The translations under genes were made by a program, and so were the position numbers. Below, piece after piece: positions 24,096-36,380 of a stretch of 64,000 nucleotides of DNA. The notes below the pieces were generated by a model, which worked only from the letters and a program-made list of their open reading frames with translations, did no database searches and was not told where the DNA came from. Position 1 is the stretch's first letter. The number at the start of each line of letters is the position of its first letter. The stretch is from positions 1 through 64,000 of the forward strand of contig NZ_PGGO01000004.1 of the NCBI RefSeq assembly GCF_003010955.1. Direction: 5' to 3'. The DNA is from Phyllobacterium brassicacearum (GTDB taxonomy: Bacteria; Pseudomonadota; Alphaproteobacteria; Rhizobiales; Rhizobiaceae).

Positions 24096-27000
24096 ATGCC
24101 AAAACGCACCGACATCAAATCTATTCTGATCATCGGGGCTGGACCGATCATTATCGGTCAGGCATGCGAATTCGACTACTCCGGCACGCAGGCCTGTAAG
24201 GCGCTCAAAGAAGAGGGCTATCGCGTTATCCTGGTCAACTCCAATCCGGCAACGATCATGACCGATCCGGAATTGGCTGACGCAACCTACATCGAGCCCA
24301 TCACCCCGGAAGTTGTCGCCAAGATCATCGCTAAGGAACGTCCTGACGCGCTGCTGCCGACCATGGGTGGCCAGACCGCGCTGAACACCGCCCTGTCACT
24401 CCGTCGCATGGGGGTCCTCGAACGCTACAATGTCGAGATGATCGGCGCCAACGCCGAAGCGATCGACAAGGCCGAGGACCGCGCCCTCTTCCGCGAGGCA
24501 ATGTCCAAGATTGGTCTCGAGACACCGAGGTCGATGCTGGCCAATGCCACCGAGGTCAAGGATCTCGACCGCAGATTGCACAAGGAACAGCGCGAGGCAG
24601 TAAAGGCCAAGTATTCGGGCGCTGAGCTCGATGCAGCTTTGGACAAGCTGGAAACGGAATGGCAGTTGGGCGAAGGTGACCGCAAGCAGCGCTATGTCGC
24701 CCATGCCCTTGGAATGGCTGGCGCAGCGCTCGACCATGTTGGCCTGCCAGCGATCATTCGCCCCTCCTTCACCATGGGCGGCACCGGTGGCGGCATTGCC
24801 TATAACCGCGCCGAATTCTACGAGATCATCGGCAGCGGCCTCGACGCTTCGCCCACGACAGAGGTTCTGATCGAGGAATCCGTTCTCGGCTGGAAAGAAT
24901 ATGAGATGGAAGTCGTCCGCGACAAGGCGGACAATTGCATCATCATCTGCTCGATCGAGAACGTCGACCCGATGGGCGTTCATACCGGCGACTCCATCAC
25001 CGTTGCGCCTGCCCTTACCTTGACGGACAAGGAATACCAGATCATGCGCAACGCCTCGATCGCGGTGCTGCGCGAGATTGGCGTCGAGACCGGCGGCTCA
25101 AACGTGCAATTTGCGGTCAACCCCGAGAATGGACGCCTCATTGTCATCGAAATGAACCCGCGCGTATCGCGGTCCTCGGCGCTAGCATCGAAAGCAACAG
25201 GCTTCCCGATTGCCAAGGTCGCGGCAAAACTCGCTGTCGGCTACACACTCGATGAACTTGAAAACGACATTACCGGCGGTGCGACACCTGCCTCGTTCGA
25301 GCCATCCATCGACTACGTCGTCACCAAAATCCCGCGTTTCGCCTTCGAGAAATTTCCGGGCGCCGAACCGACGCTGACGACTGCGATGAAATCGGTCGGC
25401 GAAGTCATGGCCATTGGCCGTACCTTCAAGGAATCGCTGCAAAAAGCGCTGCGCGGCCTTGAAACCGGGCTTACCGGCCTTGATGAGATCGCAATTCCCG
25501 GACTTGGCGAAGGCAATGACAACAATGCCATCCGTGCCGCCATCGGCGTGCCTACACCCGATCGTCTGCGCATGGTCGGACAGGCGCTGCGTCTTGGCCT
25601 ATCAGTCGAGGAAGTTCACGAAGGGTGCAAGATCGATCCATGGTTCCTGGAACAGATGGCGGAGATTATCGCTACGGAAGAGCGCGTGCGGGAGCATGGC
25701 CTGCCAAAGGACGCGCAGAACCTGCGCATGTTGAAAGGCATGGGCTTTTCCGACGCCCGCCTTGCCAGCCTCGCCAAAATCGAACCCAGCGAAGTTACCA
25801 AGCTGCGCCACAAGCTCGATGTCCACCCGGTATTCAAGCGCATCGATACCTGCGCGGCCGAGTTCGCCTCCCCGACGGCCTATATGTACTCGACCTATGA
25901 AGTGCCGTTCGCCGGAGTGCTCGCATCCGAGGCACAGGTTTCCAACCGCAAGAAGGTCGTCATCCTCGGTGGCGGTCCGAACCGCATTGGTCAGGGCATC
26001 GAGTTCGATTATTGCTGCTGCCATGCCGCCTTTGCCCTGCGCGATGCAGGGTATGAGGCCATCATGATCAACTGCAATCCGGAAACGGTCTCGACCGACT
26101 ACGACACATCGGACCGGCTTTATTTCGAGCCGCTGACTGCCGAAGATGTCCTGGAAATCCTGCGCACCGAACAGACCGCCGGAACGCTGCATGGCGTTAT
26201 CGTCCAATTCGGCGGCCAGACGCCGTTGAAGCTCGCCGATGCCCTTGAGAAAGCCGGCATCCCGATCCTCGGCACCTCACCCGATGCAATCGACCTCGCC
26301 GAAGATCGCGACCGTTTCCAGAAGCTCCTGATCAAACTCGACCTTGCCCAGCCGAAAAACGGCATCGCCTATTCCGTGGAACAGGCACGTACGATTGCCG
26401 GCGAACTCGGCTTCCCGCTTGTCGTTCGCCCGTCCTATGTTCTTGGTGGCCGCGCTATGCAGATCATCCACGATGAACGCGGCCTGCAGAGCTACTTGCT
26501 CGACACCGTTCCGGAACTCGTGCCGGAAGACATCAAGCAGAAATACCCGAACGACAAGACCGGTCAGATCAACACGCTGCTCGGCAAGAATCCGCTGTTG
26601 TTCGATCGCTATCTGACGGAAGCAACCGAGGTTGATGTGGACTGCCTGTGTGATGGCAAGAACACCTGGATTTCGGGCATCATGGAACACATCGAGGAAG
26701 CGGGCATCCATTCCGGCGATAGCGCGTGCTCGTTGCCCGTCCACTCCCTCTCCGTTGAAACCGTGGCCGAGCTCGAAAAACAAACCGCCGCGCTCGCAAA
26801 ATCGCTTAACGTCGTCGGCCTAATGAACGTGCAGTATGCCATCAAGGACGACACGATCTACGTGCTCGAAGTCAACCCGCGCGCCTCGCGTACAGTGCCA
26901 TTCGTCGCCAAGACCATTGGCACACCGATCGCCAAAGTTGCGGCACGCATCATGGCCGGGGAAACCCTGGATGGTGCACTTGCCAACTATGGCGGCAGGC

Positions 27001-27581
27001 CGTCAACCACCGGACGCCAGCATATCGCCGTGAAAGAGGCAGTATTTCCGTTTGCACGCTTCCCAGGCGTCGATACGCTGCTTGGACCGGAAATGCGCTC
27101 AACTGGTGAGGTCATGGGCCTCGATTATGATTACGCGCTGGCCTTCGCCAAGTCGCAGCTCGGTGCCGGTGTCGATCTCCCGCGCGATGGAACGCTCTTC
27201 GTCTCTGTGCGCGATGAGGACAAGCCGGGGATCTTGCCCTCGGTCAAACGTCTGGCCGGGCTTGGCTTCAAGATTCTTGCAACCGGCGGGACCGCGCGCT
27301 TTCTCGGTGAGAACGGTGTCGAGGCGCAGAAGATCAACAAGGTTCAGGAAGGCCGCCCGCATGTAGAGGACGCAATTCGCAACAGGCAGGTGCAGCTGGT
27401 GTTCAATACCACCGACAGCGCCAAGGCGATCTCGGATTCGAAGTCGCTGCGCCGTGCAACGCTGATGCAGAAGGTGCCCTATTACACAACGCTTTCAGGT
27501 GCCGGCGCCGTGGCGGAGGCCATTGCCGCACTGAAAGCCGGATCGCTGGAAGTTCGGCCCCTACAGGATTATTTTGTGTGA
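24096..27581 (+). CDS. carB: Carbamoyl-phosphate synthase large subunit
   Basis: A 1161-residue enzyme that makes carbamoyl phosphate with CarA. The two homologous halves each begin with a carboxylate-binding pre-ATP-grasp domain ([19 protein letters not shown] and [19 protein letters not shown]) and hold an ATP-grasp domain ([30 protein letters not shown]). The C-terminal 130 residues are the MGS-like allosteric domain ([17 protein letters not shown]). AGGAACG precedes the ATG at 24096; an in-frame GTG at 24030 would put the leader terminator inside the gene and is rejected. Regulation by attenuation is suggested by that terminator. Confidence 0.98.
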   Translation: MPKRTDIKSILIIGAGPIIIGQACEFDYSGTQACKALKEEGYRVILVNSNPATIMTDPELADATYIEPITPEVVAKIIAKERPDALLPTMGGQTALNTALSLRRMGVLERYNVEMIGANAEAIDKAEDRALFREAMSKIGLETPRSMLANATEVKDLDRRLHKEQREAVKAKYSGAELDAALDKLETEWQLGEGDRKQRYVAHALGMAGAALDHVGLPAIIRPSFTMGGTGGGIAYNRAEFYEIIGSGLDASPTTEVLIEESVLGWKEYEMEVVRDKADNCIIICSIENVDPMGVHTGDSITVAPALTLTDKEYQIMRNASIAVLREIGVETGGSNVQFAVNPENGRLIVIEMNPRVSRSSALASKATGFPIAKVAAKLAVGYTLDELENDITGGATPASFEPSIDYVVTKIPRFAFEKFPGAEPTLTTAMKSVGEVMAIGRTFKESLQKALRGLETGLTGLDEIAIPGLGEGNDNNAIRAAIGVPTPDRLRMVGQALRLGLSVEEVHEGCKIDPWFLEQMAEIIATEERVREHGLPKDAQNLRMLKGMGFSDARLASLAKIEPSEVTKLRHKLDVHPVFKRIDTCAAEFASPTAYMYSTYEVPFAGVLASEAQVSNRKKVVILGGGPNRIGQGIEFDYCCCHAAFALRDAGYEAIMINCNPETVSTDYDTSDRLYFEPLTAEDVLEILRTEQTAGTLHGVIVQFGGQTPLKLADALEKAGIPILGTSPDAIDLAEDRDRFQKLLIKLDLAQPKNGIAYSVEQARTIAGELGFPLVVRPSYVLGGRAMQIIHDERGLQSYLLDTVPELVPEDIKQKYPNDKTGQINTLLGKNPLLFDRYLTEATEVDVDCLCDGKNTWISGIMEHIEEAGIHSGDSACSLPVHSLSVETVAELEKQTAALAKSLNVVGLMNVQYAIKDDTIYVLEVNPRASRTVPFVAKTIGTPIAKVAARIMAGETLDGALANYGGRPSTTGRQHIAVKEAVFPFARFPGVDTLLGPEMRSTGEVMGLDYDYALAFAKSQLGAGVDLPRDGTLFVSVRDEDKPGILPSVKRLAGLGFKILATGGTARFLGENGVEAQKINKVQEGRPHVEDAIRNRQVQLVFNTTDSAKAISDSKSLRRATLMQKVPYYTTLSGAGAVAEAIAALKAGSLEVRPLQDYFV

Positions 27582-27603
27582 TCCATTGATCGAAATACAG
27601 GTT

Positions 27604-27632
27604 GCCCCGGTTACCGGGGCTCCTTGTTTTGG
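27604..27632. terminator. Terminator between carB and the ABC gene
   Basis: GCCCCGG-TTA-CCGGGGC (27604-27620) is followed by a T-rich stretch, CTCCTTGTTTTG, and lies between convergent genes. Confidence 0.7.
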
Positions 27633-27639
27633 GCAGAAC

Positions 27640-29424
27640 TTAGACGCCCTCGAGTCCCTCGCCTTCCATACCATGTCCCGAGGGATCACTAACAAAATGC
27701 AGCACCTTGGCGAAGACATGGTCGCCTCTGTCTTCGCGTCCGATATGCACCACCGTTGACTTGCCGAGGTGATTGCGAAGAACGCCCATGACCCGGTCGT
27801 GGGCGCCAGCTTCCATCCCATCAAGCGCCTCATCAATCACCACCCAGCGCGGCTTATGCAGTTTGAGCCGAGCGAACGCCAAGGACTTCTGCTCGTCATC
27901 GCTTAGCTCCCTATCCCAGCGCGCCCGGAAATCGAGCATCGACTCAAGGCGGGTTAGCCCAAGCTCATGCAGTGCTGAGACGAGCTCCTCGTCCGAGAAC
28001 CCATCCTTGCCAACCGGGTAGGACATGGCCTCGCGCAAGGTGCCCGGCGGGAAATAGGGCAGTCGCGGCATGAATATGACATTCGCGTCTGTAGGCAGAC
28101 TGACGGTTCCTGCTCCCCATGGCCAAAGGCCCGCGATCGCGCGAAAAAGCAATGTGCGATCGATCCCCGGTTCGCTCGTGATCAGAACCCGCTCTCCTTC
28201 CTTCACGACCGCCTGCTTTTCCTTCAAACGGACTGTCGCCCGGGGTGCGGTGATTTTGAGCGAATCGAGCCGGATCTCATTCGATCCAGATTCCGCGAAT
28301 TTGATCCGTTGGTCTACACTGTTCCTGATATCAGTCGCTTGCACAGCCTGCCGGAACGATGTGATGCGCAGAAGTGTCGCGCGCCAGTCGGCAATGGCAC
28401 CAAAATTATTGACGAACCATTTCAGCGCATCATGCACTTGATTGAACGCCCCGACCGCTGCCATCAACCCGCCAAATGACAGGTTCCCGGCAAAGTACAC
28501 CGGTGCGGCCACGAGAATCGGCGCAACAATGGTGATCCAGCCATAACCGGATGTGACCCAGGTGAGCTGCGTTAGCGCCGTGACCAGCAAGCGGATAGCC
28601 GCAAGGAGGCTGTCAATATCGAAGCCAATCCGGCGGTTCTCATCCGCCTCTCCACGATAGAGCGAGATCGCATCGATGTGCTCATTAACCCGCATCAGCG
28701 AAAAACGTAGCTCGGATTCCTTCTGGTAGCGATCGGCGTTGTACTTGATCAACTTCCGGCCAACGAGCCAACTCAGCCAGGACGCCGAGGCAGCGTAGAG
28801 AAAGGCAGCCCAAACCATGTAGCCGGGGATGGAGAAGCTATAACCATAGACGTTGAACACGAAACCGCTGGAGAATGTCCACAGCACGCCGACAAAACTG
28901 ATCAACAGAATCGAGGCCTGCAAGAGCCCGAACCCAAGGTCCGTCGACATTTCAGACAGATGCCGGGCATCTTCGTGAAGCCGCTGGTCAGGATTGACAC
29001 CAATGGGCCCGGAATTGGACAGCTTGAATGCCCGGCGGGGCTGCAGCCATTCACCGACCAGGTCCCGCGTCAGTCCTTCGCGCAGTTTCAGGCGCGTCAT
29101 CTGATTGAGCCATGTCTGGGCAACGTTAAGGACCAAAAGCACCGAGGCTATCGCGAAGAAAACCATCAACTGGTCCACAAATGCCGGGAAATCTCGTCTG
29201 GACAGCGCATCGTAAAATGGAACGTTCCAGCGATTCAGCAGAACTTGGCCCGCGGAGGTCACGATAATGATGCTGAACACGCCGAGAATCATCAGAATCA
29301 GTCGGTTGCGAACCGGTGAAATCCAATAAATGTCGCCAATGACGCGTAATTGGGAGAGAAGGCTTGCTTCCACTTCGCCTGCGACGGAGGTGGCTGTGGA
29401 TCGGTTTTTTTTCTGCTCCGCCAT
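27640..29424 (-). CDS. SbmA/BacA-like ABC transporter with permease fused to a degenerate ATPase domain
   Basis: A 594-residue fused exporter half-transporter. The membrane part (about residues 25-370) fits the SbmA/BacA-like ABC-D family: NRWNVPFYDALSRRDF, LNQMTRLKLREGLTRDLVGEWL, GPIGVNPDQRLHEDARHLSEMS, and VNNFGAIADWRATLLRI. In the ATPase domain the Walker A is SEPGIDRT at 417-424, without the expected Gly-Lys. The signature LSDDEQKSLAFARL, Walker B WVVIDEAL and switch His (VVHIGRE) remain. GGGGGAACTC precedes the ATG. It may have altered ATP use. Homologues with intact Walker A import or export peptides and long-chain substrates in rhizobia. Confidence 0.85.
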   Translation of the reverse strand: MAEQKKNRSTATSVAGEVEASLLSQLRVIGDIYWISPVRNRLILMILGVFSIIIVTSAGQVLLNRWNVPFYDALSRRDFPAFVDQLMVFFAIASVLLVLNVAQTWLNQMTRLKLREGLTRDLVGEWLQPRRAFKLSNSGPIGVNPDQRLHEDARHLSEMSTDLGFGLLQASILLISFVGVLWTFSSGFVFNVYGYSFSIPGYMVWAAFLYAASASWLSWLVGRKLIKYNADRYQKESELRFSLMRVNEHIDAISLYRGEADENRRIGFDIDSLLAAIRLLVTALTQLTWVTSGYGWITIVAPILVAAPVYFAGNLSFGGLMAAVGAFNQVHDALKWFVNNFGAIADWRATLLRITSFRQAVQATDIRNSVDQRIKFAESGSNEIRLDSLKITAPRATVRLKEKQAVVKEGERVLITSEPGIDRTLLFRAIAGLWPWGAGTVSLPTDANVIFMPRLPYFPPGTLREAMSYPVGKDGFSDEELVSALHELGLTRLESMLDFRARWDRELSDDEQKSLAFARLKLHKPRWVVIDEALDGMEAGAHDRVMGVLRNHLGKSTVVHIGREDRGDHVFAKVLHFVSDPSGHGMEGEGLEGV

Positions 29425-29757
29425 GAGTTCCCCCCGTGGACGACCGCGATTCGGCCTGTTCACTTACCATTTAATCTTAAAACACGTCGGGTTGTGCGCT
29501 GAAATTCTAGAGAGAATGTAAAGCCAAAATTTGCTCGTACAACCCGTGACAGCGAGCCTCAAGGATAACCGCAATTGAATACGGCTTGTTTTGGCGCAAA
29601 TTCTGTCATATGTATCCGGCATCGATTTTATCGGTCGAGTGACTTTGCGACCTGCGTAACCCGTTGCGCTTCCTGATGAACTCCATTGCATAGGTTCGAT
29701 TCCCTTGGGCCGCATATGTGCATGCTGCCTGTCTTATACATCTGAAAGGAACTTCCC
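29425..29757. other. Gap holding the ABC promoter and the cold-shock leader
   Basis: No gene is seen on either strand. A tRNA-like GGTTCGATTCC occurs at about 29693 but no tRNA can be folded. The last 100 bases are probably the untranslated leader of the cold-shock gene. Confidence 0.4.
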
Positions 29758-29970
29758 ATGGCTTCGGGAACAGTGAAATGGTTCAACAGCACTAAGGGCT
29801 ACGGCTTCATCCAGCCTGATACTGGTGGTGCAGACGTATTCGTCCATATCTCCGCTGTTGAACGCGCAGGTCTGCGCGGTCTCAATGATGGCCAGAAGGT
29901 CAACTACGAGATCGTACAGGACCGTCGTTCGGGCAAGTCGTCTGCTGACAACCTCAGCGTTGCCGGCTGA
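29758..29970 (+). CDS. Cold-shock domain protein
   Basis: A 70-residue CspA-type protein made of one OB fold. RNP1 (KGYGFIQP) and RNP2 (VFVHISAV) are intact. It binds single-stranded RNA and melts secondary structure. AAAGGAACTTCCC precedes the ATG. The C-terminus (RRSGKSSADNLSVAG) is typical of rhizobial CspA paralogues. A strong terminator follows at 30021. A second paralogue lies at 55956. Confidence 0.96.
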   Translation: MASGTVKWFNSTKGYGFIQPDTGGADVFVHISAVERAGLRGLNDGQKVNYEIVQDRRSGKSSADNLSVAG

Positions 29971-30020
29971 TAACCGCATACGGGAATCGTCGGATTTCTG
30001 AACGCACATGAATTTGAAAA

Positions 30021-30046
30021 GGCGGGATTTTATCCCGCCTTTTTTA
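30021..30046. terminator. Terminator after the cold-shock gene
   Basis: GGCGGGA-TTTTA-TCCCGCC (30021-30039) is followed by seven T and preceded by AAAA, so it may act in both directions. Confidence 0.88.
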
Positions 30047-30116
30047 TGTTATATCAATGGATTAGGCTGCGTATAGGAATCAATCTCTAACCGGCTTCAT
30101 CCACGATCTTACCCAG

Positions 30117-30731
30117 TTAATCCGGCAGCCAACCGATGGGAACGTGCCCCTCATCGGCCGCCACACGACTCAACCATTTCGACACTGAAGGATAGGCCGA
30201 GAGGTCATAACCGCCACGATTCGCCTCATGCGTGTAGGCATAGAGCGCAATATCCGCGACACTGATGTTGTTCCCGGTGAAGTATGGCGTTTTCTGCAAC
30301 TGGCTTTCCATGACGAGCAGCGCCTTATTGCCACCTTCCAGCGTCGCTGCCAGGCGTTCCGGCGTCGCATCCTTGGCTCGCTCTGGGTAGACCAGCAAAG
30401 CACGCCTGACGGCAATATTTGGCTCATGCGTATACTGCTCAAAGAACAGCCATTGATACATCAACGCACGATCATAAGCATCTTCCGGAATAAACCGGCT
30501 TCCCTCAGCGAGGTGCAGAAGGATGGCATTCGATTCTGCCAGAAGCCGGCCATCGTCAAATTCGAGCAGCGGCACCTTGCCATTCGGGTTCTTCGCCAGG
30601 AATTCCGGTTTGCGCGTTGAACCATCGGTTGAAGAAATGGAGATGTGCTCGAATGGCAACGCCAGTTTTGCCATCAAAAGCCGTGGCTTGTAGCAGTTTC
30701 CGGAATCGATTTGCGAATAGAGTTTTGGCAT
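30117..30731 (-). CDS. Glutathione S-transferase family protein
   Basis: A 204-residue GST. The thioredoxin-fold N-terminus reads LYSQIDSGNCYKPRLLMAKLALPFE, with a glutathione-contacting NPNGKVPLLEFDDGRLLAESNAILLHLA block; the helical C-terminal domain has the N-capping box SVADIALYAYTHEA. AGGAG lies 9 bases before the ATG at 30731. It stands alone, divergent from the aminotransferase gene. Substrate unknown. Confidence 0.92.
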   Translation of the reverse strand: MPKLYSQIDSGNCYKPRLLMAKLALPFEHISISSTDGSTRKPEFLAKNPNGKVPLLEFDDGRLLAESNAILLHLAEGSRFIPEDAYDRALMYQWLFFEQYTHEPNIAVRRALLVYPERAKDATPERLAATLEGGNKALLVMESQLQKTPYFTGNNISVADIALYAYTHEANRGGYDLSAYPSVSKWLSRVAADEGHVPIGWLPD

Positions 30732-30820
30732 CGTGCTAGTCTCCTGTGGCGGGCGAATATTCCCGCTACTTCCCTCTCTGTCCAATCATTTTGATTGAAG
30801 CGTAATGCAAGCATCGCTGA

Positions 30821-32176
<1,356 letters not shown>

Positions 32177-32199
32177 GGCCAGCGAACAGGCAAGAATTG

Positions 32200-32226
32200 A
32201 GGGGCCCGTTGTGGCCCTTTTATTTT
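32200..32226 (+). terminator. Terminator after aatA
   Basis: A short GGGCC/GGCCC stem (32202-32206 and 32213-32217) is followed by TTTTATTTTT. Confidence 0.7.
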
Positions 32227-32316
32227 TGCGCGCCTCCCAAAGCTTCACAGTATTGTGTGACTCCAGTTGTCGAAAACTGGGTACGTTCAGTCGAAAACTG
32301 CACACAAGGAATGATC

Positions 32317-33294
32317 ATGATTGCTATCCACCGAAAGCCCGGCTGGGCGCTTTCCGAAGCCCTGGCAACACCTGAAGACGTATTCCTCAATCGGCGTGCG
32401 ATCCTCAAGGCCTGGGGCTTGGGTGCGCTGGTGGTTGCGACCTCCCCTCTGTCCGGAACGGCGCATGCAGAAGCCGAGCGCAAACCCGCAGGCAACCCTG
32501 CCCTTTATCCGGCGAAGCGGAATGAAGCCTACAAGCTTGATCGCAGCCTCACACCCGAAGAGATCAATTCGAAATACAACAATTTCTACGAGTTTGGTGG
32601 CGACAAGGACATCTGGACGGAAGCACAGACACTGATTACAAACCCTTGGGACATCGAGATCGACGGGATGGTGGACGAACCCTTCACGATAGCCTTTGCG
32701 GATCTCGAAACAAAAATCCCGCTGGAGGAGCGGCTTTATCGCCATCGCTGTGTCGAGGCCTGGTCAATGACAGTACCCTGGACCGGCTTCTCCCTGGCAA
32801 AACTCGTTGAACTTGCCAAGCCAACAGCATCCGCAAAATACATTCGCTTCGAGACGTTCAATGATCCCTCGATGGCAAGCGGACAGAACGGCTTCCTCTA
32901 TACCTGGCCTTACGTCGAAGGCGTGACGATGGCAGAAGCCGCCAACGACCTGGCGTTCATCGTCACCGGAGCCTACGGCAAACCCCTGCTCAACCAGTTC
33001 GGCGCGCCCATACGGCTCGCCTTGCCCTGGAAATACGGGTTCAAGTCGGTGAAATCGATCCGCAAAATCACCTTCACTGATGAGCGTCCTGTAAGCTTCT
33101 GGGAGGGATTGGCTTCGAACGAATACGGCTTCTGGGCTAACGTTAACCCGGAGGTCGCGCACCCGCGCTGGAGCCAGGCACAGGAACGCGTGCTGCATAC
33201 GGGAGAAACGGTGCCGACCCTGTTGTTTAACGGTTATGGCGAACAGGTTGCGTCGATGTACAAGGAACTCGAGAGCGAACCGCTCTATCGATGA
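32317..33294 (+). CDS. msrP: Protein-methionine-sulfoxide reductase catalytic subunit MsrP (YedY)
   Basis: A 325-residue periplasmic molybdopterin enzyme that repairs oxidised methionines. It has a Tat signal (NRRAILKAWGLGALVV) and the sulfite-oxidase fold with the molybdenum-ligand Cys in YRHRCVEAWSMTVPWTGF. Other family blocks are YNNFYEFG, PWDIEIDG and LPWKYGFKSVKSI. AAGGA lies 6 bases before the ATG at 32317; an ATG two codons earlier abuts the ribosome site. The haem membrane partner gene msrQ is not next to it or in the window, so the electron donor must be encoded elsewhere. Confidence 0.95.
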   Translation: MIAIHRKPGWALSEALATPEDVFLNRRAILKAWGLGALVVATSPLSGTAHAEAERKPAGNPALYPAKRNEAYKLDRSLTPEEINSKYNNFYEFGGDKDIWTEAQTLITNPWDIEIDGMVDEPFTIAFADLETKIPLEERLYRHRCVEAWSMTVPWTGFSLAKLVELAKPTASAKYIRFETFNDPSMASGQNGFLYTWPYVEGVTMAEAANDLAFIVTGAYGKPLLNQFGAPIRLALPWKYGFKSVKSIRKITFTDERPVSFWEGLASNEYGFWANVNPEVAHPRWSQAQERVLHTGETVPTLLFNGYGEQVASMYKELESEPLYR

Positions 33295-33314
33295 TGTACC
33301 GTGAATTTACCCCT

Positions 33315-33437
33315 GAAAAGAAAAGAGGCCGGACAATTGCCCGGCCTTAAGTTTTGAAGGGATGCCGTTTCCGGCGAAACCTCCAGAGGGGAACACTTGC
33401 GGGCGCGCAATGGGAGGAGGAGACGCACCGGCAAGTG
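33315..33437 (-). ncRNA. Second anti-Shine-Dalgarno hairpin RNA candidate
   Basis: Read on the minus strand: a first hairpin (33394-33437) with a 13-bp stem, CACTTGC + GGTGCG against CGCGCC + GCAAGTG with one C-C mismatch, and a loop containing TCCTCCTCCC; a small GTTTC/GAAAC hairpin; then a terminator, AGGCCGG/CCGGCCT (33326-33347), followed by CTTTTCTTTT. Size about 115 nt. It sits between the convergent msrP and lysR genes, on the lysR strand, so it could be an independent RNA or be cut from the lysR 3' end. I see no consensus promoter. The rest of the 33295-33633 gap shows nothing else. Confidence 0.6.
33326..33350. terminator. Terminator between msrP and the small RNA
   Basis: AGGCCGG/CCGGCCT with an 8-base loop. 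The minus-strand T tract is better (CTTTTCTTTT); the plus-strand side (TTAAGTTTT) could still serve msrP. Confidence 0.65.
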
Positions 33438-33633
33438 ATGTGGATATGAGGGTTTTAGCCGTTTATCGCAACACCCATTTGTGCAACGCACCCATGCGCC
33501 GAATGCATAGCACCAGTTTCCCTTGCAATATTGGAATGATCGTCAGCGGCATGGGAAAAACGGGTAATTTTATGCTGCCGCCAGGCGCTCGGCTGGAAAG
33601 AAAAACTTTTCGCAAAACCTCTGACCGATGCGC

Positions 33634-34530
33634 TCAATACGACCAGGTGCGCGCTTTCGAGAAAAGGAAATCTCGAAACACGTGCAATTTGGCAGCGTTT
33701 TTGATTCCTTCCGGATAGCAGAAGAACGTATCGAATGACGGCAGTTCCATTTCAGGCAGTAGCCGGACCAGCGTTGAATCCTTCTCCACCATGTAGTCCG
33801 GCAGCACACCGAGGCCGACACCCTTCTGGATCGCCCGCTTGATCGAGAGGAGGTTGTTGATCTGCAGGACTGCCGGCCGCAAATTGCCGTCTGACCGGCC
33901 GATCACCTCCAGCCAGTTAAGATTGGTCAGGTAAGAGGGCGCGGGCTCACCAAAGCTGACAATGCGATGCGTGTCGATCTCTTCGATACTTTCGATCTTG
34001 CCATACTTGGCAATATAGGCCGGCGATGCATAGACGTGCATGTGCACGGTAAACAGCCGACGCTGAATCAGATCTGGTTGCTGCGGCTGACGCAGGCGAA
34101 TAGCGCAATCCGCATGGCGCATCGTCAGATCAAGCTCCTCATTGTCGAGTAGCAATTGCAGTTGCACTTCCGGGTAAAGCTCAATGAACTCCTGCACGCG
34201 CTCGATCAGCCAGCCTGAGCCAAGTCCGACCGTTGTGGTGACGCGCAATTTTCCGGATGGCCTGTCCTTGCTCTCGGTGAGACGCGAGCGGACATTTTCG
34301 AGCTTCATCAGCACTTCATGAGCCGTGCGGTAGAGAACCTCGCCCTGCTCGGTAAGGATAAGTCCACGGGCGTGGCGGTGGAACAGCGGTACGCCAACGT
34401 CCTGCTCAAGTGCACTCACCTGGCGGGAAATAGCCGATTGCGACAAATGCAGCGTCTCAGCGGCATGGGTGAATGACCCCGCCTCCGCAGCAGCATGAAA
34501 TATTCGCAGCTTGTCCCAATCAAGCGACAT
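33634..34530 (-). CDS. LysR-family regulator, LsrB/VtlR-like
   Basis: A 298-residue LysR protein with HTH LRIFHAAAEAGSFTHAAETLHLSQSAISRQVSALE and an effector domain. Its place next to trxB, an lrp gene and LPS-core glycosyltransferases followed by greA is the neighbourhood I know for Sinorhizobium lsrB and Brucella vtlR, regulators tied to oxidative stress, LPS and small-RNA expression. It has only two cysteines (142 and 271), which could sense oxidants. GGGGAGAAA precedes the ATG at 34530. Orthology is inferred from context; the family is certain. Confidence 0.88.
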   Translation of the reverse strand: MSLDWDKLRIFHAAAEAGSFTHAAETLHLSQSAISRQVSALEQDVGVPLFHRHARGLILTEQGEVLYRTAHEVLMKLENVRSRLTESKDRPSGKLRVTTTVGLGSGWLIERVQEFIELYPEVQLQLLLDNEELDLTMRHADCAIRLRQPQQPDLIQRRLFTVHMHVYASPAYIAKYGKIESIEEIDTHRIVSFGEPAPSYLTNLNWLEVIGRSDGNLRPAVLQINNLLSIKRAIQKGVGLGVLPDYMVEKDSTLVRLLPEMELPSFDTFFCYPEGIKNAAKLHVFRDFLFSKARTWSY

Positions 34531-34588
34531 CGCGCAATTTCTCCCCGTTCTGACCACGCATATCGTGGTCAGCTCCAATTATTGGCTG

Positions 34589-35909
<1,321 letters not shown>

Positions 35910-36380
35910 ATGCCTTTGAAGGCGGACCTCGATGCGATCGACTGGAAAATCCTGAAACAGCTGCAGGATAATGGCCGGATCACCAATGTGGAACTGGCTG
36001 AACGCGTCGGTATTTCGGCGCCGCCGTGCCTGCGCCGGGTGCGCAAGCTCGAGGAGAGCGGCGTCATTCAAGGTTATCGGGCTATTCTCAACGGCTCGAT
36101 CCTGGGTCAGGATATTGTCGCCTTTTGCATGATCCGCCTGCATCGCCAATCGGATGCCGATCTGAAAAGTTTCGCAGAAAAGACGCGGGACTGGATTCTG
36201 GTTCGCCGCGCCTGGATGGTATCGGGCGAGTCGGATTTTCTGCTCCACTGCGTCGCCAGCGACCTCAGCACGTTCCAGAACTTCGTCATCGAAGAATTGA
36301 CGTCGACGCCGAATGTCGATTCCGTACGCACATCGCTGACCATCCGGTCCGTCAAGAACGAACCCCTGATGGTACTCTAG
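35910..36380 (+). CDS. Lrp/AsnC-family transcriptional regulator
   Basis: A 156-residue regulator with HTH LDAIDWKILKQLQDNGRITNVELAERVGIS, PCLRRVRKLEESGVI and a RAM domain (WMVSGESDFLLHCVASDLSTFQNFV). It corresponds by position to the lrp gene that sits near trxB-lsrB in sinorhizobia. AGGA lies 7 bases before the ATG. Its stop overlaps that of the convergent GT25 gene by four bases. Targets unknown; trxB, divergent from it, is one possibility. Confidence 0.92.
   Translation: MPLKADLDAIDWKILKQLQDNGRITNVELAERVGISAPPCLRRVRKLEESGVIQGYRAILNGSILGQDIVAFCMIRLHRQSDADLKSFAEKTRDWILVRRAWMVSGESDFLLHCVASDLSTFQNFVIEELTSTPNVDSVRTSLTIRSVKNEPLMVL

Noticed and set aside
29683-29715. tRNA-like T-arm (GGTTCGATTCC) and GGGCCGCA end
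   Set aside because: No matching 5' acceptor arm, D arm or anticodon arm can be folded upstream and no CCA follows.
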